A DNA stretch of 64,000 nt, taken from positions 1 through 64,000 of the forward strand of contig CALNHX010000286.1 in assembly GCA_940337035.1 (NCBI GenBank), in the 5' to 3' direction. The notes below the pieces were generated by a model. The model was not told the DNA's origin. It worked only from the letters and a program-made list of their open reading frames with translations, and did no database searches. How positions within the stretch are numbered: position 1 is the first letter of the stretch; the number at the start of each line of letters is the position of its first letter. Of the stretch, positions 63,640-64,000 are shown piece by piece. The DNA is from Agriotes lineatus. Its lineage: Eukaryota > Arthropoda > Insecta > Coleoptera > Elateridae. A program made the translations under genes and the position numbers.

Positions 63640-64000
63640 AAATTATCAAAAAATTATCACCACATATGTAATTACTATTGAAAATTTACAAATAAATTTT
63701 GCGTAAAATTTAGCGTGTCATAGAGGCTTTAGAAACAAAAAGTGTCTGTTTTGACAGTTTAAATAATCTGACTACGAAACGACTTAGTCCAGTCAATCTG
63801 TATATTTCACCTTGCATTAAATCGGGTAGTTCTGATTTTTTTATATGTTTTATATGGTTGAGGCCTAATAATGAATCTAAGTTTTCGACCTCGGCCGAGT
63901 ACCGGAAGTACCTAAAATAACAAAAAAAACGCGAAATTTTCGACCTAAATACGGTTTTTGTCGGTTTTCATCCTGAACCACTGGATTTTCAGTAAAAGTT
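63640..64000. other. No recognised gene
   Basis: AT-rich end of the window. A fragment related to the 60.9-kb palindrome lies at about 63745-63790. A CGACCTCGG / TTTTCGACCT pair occurs near 63885-63945. Confidence 0.4.

Overview
This window looks like a transposable-element-dense intergenic stretch of an insect nuclear genome, possibly a beetle; the assignment rests only on the families present. It is AT-rich. I found no bacterial-type operon, no rRNA, no intact tRNA and no convincing complete host gene. Almost every readable coding stretch belongs to a mobile element: jockey-like, CR1-like and RNase H-bearing non-LTR retrotransposons, two BEL/Pao retrotransposons, Helitron, hAT, Tc1/mariner and PIF/Harbinger elements, and a TIR-flanked family that encodes an XPG/PIN-like nuclease and a CXC cysteine cluster. 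Nearly all copies are broken.

Layout. 1-1.56 kb: 5' part of a jockey-like element (minus). 1.57-6.5 kb: a CR1-like reverse transcriptase (RT) fragment split by a 4.5-kb RNase H-bearing non-LTR element with an exact 11-bp target-site duplication (TSD). 6.5-7.6 kb: palindromes and a Crypton-like fragment. 7.98-9.67 kb: inverted-repeat element with a CXC-domain gene remnant. 11.2-12.9 kb: a MITE and a non-LTR RT remnant. 12.9-18.7 kb: BEL/Pao copy 1 (minus), interrupted by foldback elements and a Tc1/mariner element. 19.98-24.24 kb: large inverted-repeat element holding two opposed copies of a nuclease-like gene, with MITEs and a Harbinger element inside. 24.5-25.3 kb: DDE transposase remnant. 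27.5-28.4 kb: element with about 275-bp TIRs. 30.3-34.1 kb: Helitron helicase remnants around an array of about 140-bp repeats. 36.8-37.6 kb: CpG-rich, exon-like stretch. 37.9-39.1 kb: hAT element. 40.66-46.93 kb: non-coding LTR element (LARD-like) with two 1553-bp LTRs. 47.97-53.05 kb: BEL/Pao copy 2 (minus), interrupted by a hAT-like MITE. 55.4-60.8 kb: CR1-like element interrupted by an unclassified insertion (with its own MITE) and by a 1.7-kb solo LTR. 60.9-63.6 kb: a run of palindromes ending in a 407-bp hairpin built from about 21-bp repeats.

The pieces do not form a pathway; they are a record of nested insertions. In several places the host reading frame of the older element can be followed across a younger insertion, which fixes the breakpoints and TSDs (1677/6211, 49684/50465, 57930/59648). 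The two themes I judge most worth following are the TIR-flanked XPG/PIN-like nuclease plus CXC family (7.98-9.67 and 19.98-24.24 kb) and the unusual number of independent palindromic foldbacks with AT-rich arms and short GC-rich tips. All homology calls are from family motifs recognised by eye; no database search was run.
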